Origin: Actinomycetes bacterium
GTDB taxonomy: Bacteria > Actinomycetota > Acidimicrobiia > Acidimicrobiales > Bog-793
Reading direction: 5' to 3'
Assembly: GCA_021785095.1 (NCBI GenBank)
Contig: JAJYGM010000441.1
Location: forward strand, 1 to 16,252
Length of the DNA stretch: 16,252 nt
A model generated the notes under the pieces. It was not told the origin of the DNA, searched no databases, and was given only the letters and a program-made list of their open reading frames with translations. Position 1 is the stretch's first letter, and every line of letters begins with the position of its first letter. Below, piece after piece: positions 13,784 to 16,252 of this stretch. Both the position numbers and the translations under genes were made by a program.

Positions 13784-13817
13784 AGCGTTAACCGGCAAAA
13801 CGACGGTCAACGCTCCT
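13781..13817. terminator. Strong 14-bp hairpin without U-tract, possible usp terminator
   Basis: AGGAGCGTTAACCG (13781-13794) and CGGTCAACGCTCCT (13804-13817) form a 14-bp stem with one A-C mismatch and a 9-base loop. It is the strongest hairpin I noticed in the window. No T-run follows on either strand. It lies 100 bp after the usp stop and 170 bp before the O-methyltransferase start. A U-less terminator is possible in high-GC actinobacteria; a protein- or ligand-controlled structure is the alternative. Confidence 0.45.
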
Positions 13818-13868
13818 AGCTTTCGCTCCTATCGTTTCGCGCGAACTGTTCGCGCCGATGGCCCTCTC

Positions 13869-13904
13869 CTCGCCCTGCTCGCCCCCCTCGCCCTCCTCGC
13901 CCGC
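13869..13904. repeat. Four C-rich 9-bp tandem units
   Basis: CTCGCCC recurs with an exact 9-bp period at 13869, 13878, 13887 and 13896. The units are CTCGCCCTG, CTCGCCCCC, CTCGCCCTC and CTCGCCCGC. The strand is pyrimidine-rich with few purines. It lies in the untranslated stretch before the O-methyltransferase gene and is not in an evident reading frame. Confidence 0.7.
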
Positions 13905-13925
13905 ACGACCGGGAGGCCAGGAGGG

Positions 13926-13942
13926 CCGGGAGGGGCTCCCGG
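13926..13942. other. Short GC hairpin upstream of the O-methyltransferase
   Basis: CCGGGAG (13926-13932) and CTCCCGG (13936-13942) are perfectly complementary around a 3-base loop, 44 bp before the ATG at 13987. No U-tract follows. It may be a terminator or a leader structure, or a by-product of the high GC. Confidence 0.35.
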
Positions 13943-13986
13943 AGACGGCTCGGCGGCCCGCCGCGGCCACGTGATAGGACGGTCGC

Positions 13987-14652
13987 ATGAGCCAAGAACA
14001 GTGGAGCGAAGTCGACGACTACCTGACGAGCCTCCTGCACGATCCGGACGCGAGCCTCGACAGGGCGAACGAGGCCGCTCTTGCCGCCAGGCTGCCACCG
14101 ATCCAGGTGTCCGCTCCCCTCGGCAAGTTGCTGCACCTCATGGCGAAGATGATCGGCGCCCGCCGCATCCTCGAGGTCGGGACGCTCGGCGGCTACTCGG
14201 CCACCTGGCTCGGCCGTGCCCTGCCACCCGAGGGAAAGCTGCTGACGCTCGAGATCGACCCGACACACGCAGAGGTCGCACGGAAGAACATCGACGCTGC
14301 CGGCGTCGGGAACTCCGTCGAGGTCCGTCTCGGCCGAGCGATCGACACGCTCGCAGCCCTCGCCACCGAGGGTGTGGAGCCGTTCGACTTCGTCTTCATC
14401 GACGCCGACAAGCCCTCGAACGCCGACTACTTCGCCTGGGCGCTCGACCACACCCACGCTGGCAGCGTCATCGTGGTCGACAACACGGTTCAAGCCGGCA
14501 CCGTCGCCGATCCTTCGGCCACCGACGACCAGACTCTCGGCGTCCGGCGACTGTTCGACCTCATCCGGGACGAGCCGCGGGTGACCGCGACGACGATCCA
14601 GACCGTGGGGACGAAGGGCTACGACGGGTTCACGGTCGCACTGGTGCTCTGA
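13987..14652 (+). CDS. Cation-dependent O-methyltransferase (COMT/CCoAOMT-like, Methyltransf_3)
   Basis: This is a 221-residue SAM enzyme of the catechol/caffeoyl-CoA O-methyltransferase group, which methylates ortho-dihydroxy aromatics with the help of Mg2+ or a similar ion. The N-terminal helix and the substrate lip PPIQVSAPLGKLLHLMAKM (about 37-55) lead to SAM motif I LEVGTLGGYS (62-71), then the acidic LTLEID (86-91). The metal ligands are D139 in FIDADK (137-142) and D165-N166 in VVDNT. The C-terminal TKGYDGFTVALVL is typical. The physiological substrate cannot be deduced. The ATG at 13987 has no Shine-Dalgarno. The last 34 bp overlap the end of the convergent toroid gene. It is a single-gene unit as far as can be seen. 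Confidence 0.92.
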   Translation: MSQEQWSEVDDYLTSLLHDPDASLDRANEAALAARLPPIQVSAPLGKLLHLMAKMIGARRILEVGTLGGYSATWLGRALPPEGKLLTLEIDPTHAEVARKNIDAAGVGNSVEVRLGRAIDTLAALATEGVEPFDFVFIDADKPSNADYFAWALDHTHAGSVIVVDNTVQAGTVADPSATDDQTLGVRRLFDLIRDEPRVTATTIQTVGTKGYDGFTVALVL

Positions 14653-15776
14653 GCGCCAACCTGAGCACGGGTACCGCCCACGGCGACGCGCCCGTCGAGG
14701 TCGACCTCGTCGAGGTCGAGACCGGTGGGTAGCCCATGCCCGAGGAACAACCCTGAAGTGGGGCTGCACCCCCCGAGAGCATCGGCGGCCAGTGCGATCG
14801 CCGCGGCCGTGTAGGTGCTCCGCTCCTCGTGCGGGAACGTCGAGCGCTCGGGATAGACGCGTCCCGTCGTGTAGGCACCATCCGGGTCACGCTGGTCCTG
14901 CACCCAGGCAAGCAGGCGGGCCGCATCCTCGACCCGTCCGAGTTTCAGGCATGCGATGGCGCACTCGGCCGTCTCCGCCGCCGTTACCCAGGGGCGGTCT
15001 GACACGCAGCGCACGCCGTATCCGTCCATGACGAATGCGTCCCAGCCGGCCTCGATGCGGTCATGTGACGGAGCCTCGTCGAGAGCGCCGGCGAGGACCG
15101 GGTAGTACCAGTCCATGGCGTAGCGGTCCTTCGGCGCGAAGGACGATGGGCGGTACGCGACAGCATGGCGGAGCCGTCCGGCGGCAAGCTCCCACTCGGG
15201 GTGCTCCTCCCCCACGAGCTCGCCGCAGGCGATTGCGCAGCGAACGGACAGGTAGGCCGAGGAGGAGCCGGTCAACAGGGCGTACGACTCGGGGCTGCCG
15301 TCCTCACGCACGGACCAGACGAGCTCGCCGCCCGGCCGTTGCCACGACAGCACGTAACCGATCGCCCGTTCCACCATCGGCCACATCGCCTGCACGAGAC
15401 CCTCGTCCCCGGTCGCCAGGTACTGATGCCAGATACCCGTCGCCACGTAGGCGCAGACGTTGGTGTCGATCCGCCGATCCTCGACCGAACCGTCCGGCCA
15501 GTAGTAGTTGAACCACGAACCGTCGGCGTGCTGGGTGGACCAGAGCCACTCGTACGCCCGCTCCGCTGCCCCGAGCCGACCTGCCACGGCGAGCGCCATG
15601 GCAGCTTCGACGTGGTTCCACGGATCGCAGTGCCCGCCCTCGAACCAGGGGATCATGCCGCTCGGGCGCTGCACCTCCTCGATCGTGGCGATGGTCTGCG
15701 AGACGGCACGGTGGTCGAGACCGATGCCGCTCAGCAACTCCGAGCGCAGGTCGGCGGTGATCTCCGGGCCGCTCAC
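14619..15776 (-). CDS. Alpha/alpha-toroid protein (prenyltransferase/glucoamylase-like repeat fold)
   Basis: This 385-residue protein is built of repeated helix pairs, as in six-hairpin glycosidases and prenyltransferase/terpene-cyclase-like toroids. Characteristic segments are MIPWFEGGHCDPWNHVEAAMALAVAG (about 39-64), QHADGSWFNYYWPDG (about 79-93), DTNVCAYVATGIWHQYLATGD (about 100-120), YAMDWYYPVLAGAL (about 226-239), DRPWVTAAETAECAIACLKLG (about 265-285) and DQRDPDGAYTTG (about 297-308). The aromatic and acidic residues at the start of the helices suggest a sugar- or prenyl-binding pocket, but no catalytic pair can be assigned. There is no signal peptide. The GTG at 15776 overlaps the stop of the upstream methyltransferase (GTGA). 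The last 20 or so residues (VGGTRAQVGAQSTSATVNPS) are low in complexity and read through the end of the convergent gene. Confidence 0.75.
   Translation of the reverse strand: MSGPEITADLRSELLSGIGLDHRAVSQTIATIEEVQRPSGMIPWFEGGHCDPWNHVEAAMALAVAGRLGAAERAYEWLWSTQHADGSWFNYYWPDGSVEDRRIDTNVCAYVATGIWHQYLATGDEGLVQAMWPMVERAIGYVLSWQRPGGELVWSVREDGSPESYALLTGSSSAYLSVRCAIACGELVGEEHPEWELAAGRLRHAVAYRPSSFAPKDRYAMDWYYPVLAGALDEAPSHDRIEAGWDAFVMDGYGVRCVSDRPWVTAAETAECAIACLKLGRVEDAARLLAWVQDQRDPDGAYTTGRVYPERSTFPHEERSTYTAAAIALAADALGGCSPTSGLFLGHGLPTGLDLDEVDLDGRVAVGGTRAQVGAQSTSATVNPS
14693..14722. repeat. 15-bp direct repeat containing a perfect 14-bp palindrome
   Basis: CGTCGAGGTCGA occurs at 14693-14704 and 14708-14719, a 15-bp period. 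The 14-mer CGAGGTCGACCTCG at 14696-14709 is its own reverse complement. In the toroid frame it encodes an acidic LDLDEVDLD stretch near the C-terminus. It lies 44 bp after the O-methyltransferase stop, so it could also serve as a terminator hairpin for that gene. Confidence 0.55.
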
Positions 15777-16252
15777 TCCGCGTGCTCCAGGTAGACGACG
15801 AGGCTCTTGCCGATCACCGGGGAGAGCACGCGCTCCGGCCAGCGCGTCCACGGCGAGGCGTGCACGATGTCGTGCACGAGGATGCTGTGGTACACCCTCA
15901 CGAGCGGGTGCTGATCCCTCGAGACCCCGACGAGGCAGCGCATCCACCAGTACGGGCTGTGGAGCCCGTGGGTGTGGTGGTGGCCGACGATGCGCAGCCC
16001 GGCTTGGCGGAACCGCTCGGCCAGTTGGCTACGGCGGTAGATGCGAACGTGCCCCCCGGGCGTCTCGTGGTACTCGCTCGAGAGGGCCCAGTTCATGAGC
16101 TCGGGACCGTAGCGGGGCACGGTCACGGCCAGGCGTCCTCCCGGCTTCAGCACGCGCGCGAGCTCCCCCATCGCCATCGTGTCGTCCGGGATGTGCTCCA
16201 ATACCTCCGCGGCGATGAGCCGCGGGAAGGTGCCGTCGGCGAAGGGGAGGTA
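15773..16252 (-). CDS. Class I SAM-dependent methyltransferase (Methyltransf_11-like), 5' end outside window
   Basis: The reading frame is open to the window edge; 159 codons plus a stop are visible. It begins inside the Rossmann fold: YLPFADGTFPRLIAAEVLEHIPDD is the classic strand-4 segment of UbiE/Methyltransf_11 enzymes, followed by ELARVLKPGGRLAVTVPRYGPE, the post-motif-III strand. The SAM-binding glycine loop must lie upstream, beyond the edge. The C-terminal part is longer than usual and contains aromatic/His-rich HVRIYRRSQLAERFRQAGLRIVGHHHTHGLHSPYWWMRCLVG, with a hydrophobic tail KSLVVYLEHAE. The TTG that would make a 142-residue protein is only an internal codon. The stop overlaps the toroid gene's GTG, so the two are one operon and probably act on the same molecule (inference). 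Confidence 0.85.
   Translation of the reverse strand, partial: YLPFADGTFPRLIAAEVLEHIPDDTMAMGELARVLKPGGRLAVTVPRYGPELMNWALSSEYHETPGGHVRIYRRSQLAERFRQAGLRIVGHHHTHGLHSPYWWMRCLVGVSRDQHPLVRVYHSILVHDIVHASPWTRWPERVLSPVIGKSLVVYLEHAE

Larger units (their letters stand above)
13682..13986. other. Gene-free 305-bp stretch with multiple inverted repeats
   Basis: No credible reading frame lies between the usp stop and the O-methyltransferase start. The first half (13720-13817) holds three successive complementary pairs that overlap one another. The middle has GCGCGAA-CTG-TTCGCGC (13839-13855). The second half holds a C-rich 9-bp tandem array (13869-13904), then CCGGGAG-GGG-CTCCCGG (13926-13942). A weak -10-like TAGGAC ends six bases before the ATG at 13987. 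The stretch could combine a usp terminator with a leader or regulatory region of the O-methyltransferase gene. Confidence 0.6.

Noticed and set aside
13118..13810. A 230-codon minus-strand frame across usp and the hairpin region
   Set aside because: It lies opposite the clearly recognised universal stress protein and has no recognisable domain of its own.
1..16252. Defence island, CRISPR, prophage or insertion sequence
   Set aside because: No transposase, integrase, Cas, restriction or toxin gene and no terminal inverted repeats or spaced direct repeats were found. The lone AAA ATPase is not enough to call a defence system.

Overview
The window is a stretch of high-GC (roughly two-thirds G+C by eye), densely packed chromosome, most likely from an actinobacterium; a deep lineage such as Acidimicrobiia is a guess. 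Four observations point there. The order metG-tatD-ksgA-ispE is typical of actinobacteria. The 27-residue basic protein ends in the ANHGKKPN signature of ribosomal protein bL37. GTG starts are frequent, and several genes look leaderless. No tRNA, rRNA, CRISPR array, insertion sequence or phage gene was seen, so this is mainly an ordinary core region with a few poorly understood genes.

Layout. (1) 1-4952, minus strand: a six-gene operon read as DUF192 gene, rsmI, metG, tatD, ksgA, ispE (ispE is cut by the window edge). Three of its junctions are 4-bp GTGA stop/start overlaps. It joins two 16S rRNA decoding-centre methylases with methionyl-tRNA synthetase. (2) 4999-5082, plus: the tiny bL37 gene, divergent from the operon and almost leaderless. 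(3) 5118-7712: a glycerophosphodiesterase (minus), an unrecognised 201-aa protein (plus) divergent from it, and a PfkB sugar/nucleoside kinase (minus). (4) 7765-11660: an unassigned AAA-type ATPase (minus) and a zinc M1 aminopeptidase (plus), divergent across 92 bp with a palindrome exactly midway between the two start codons. (5) 11704-13124, plus: a TMEM165/GDT1-family cation transporter with an unusual repeat-built central linker, translationally coupled to a class I methyltransferase. (6) 13238-13681: a universal stress protein, the only gene here with a textbook Shine-Dalgarno site. It is followed by a 305-bp gene-free stretch full of overlapping inverted repeats. (7) 13987-14652: a cation-dependent O-methyltransferase, converging with a minus-strand pair at 14619-16252 (an alpha/alpha-toroid protein and a truncated SAM methyltransferase).

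How it fits together: region 1 plus bL37 is a translation and ribosome-maturation neighbourhood. The other genes are small independent units: lipid-headgroup turnover, nucleoside/sugar phosphorylation, peptide turnover, metal transport, stress, and small-molecule methylation. No defence system or secondary-metabolite cluster can be demonstrated. The most interesting unexplained signals are the midpoint palindrome at 8991-9013, the cascade of mutually exclusive stems at 13720-13817, the GDT1-methyltransferase pair, and the toroid-methyltransferase pair running off the right edge.
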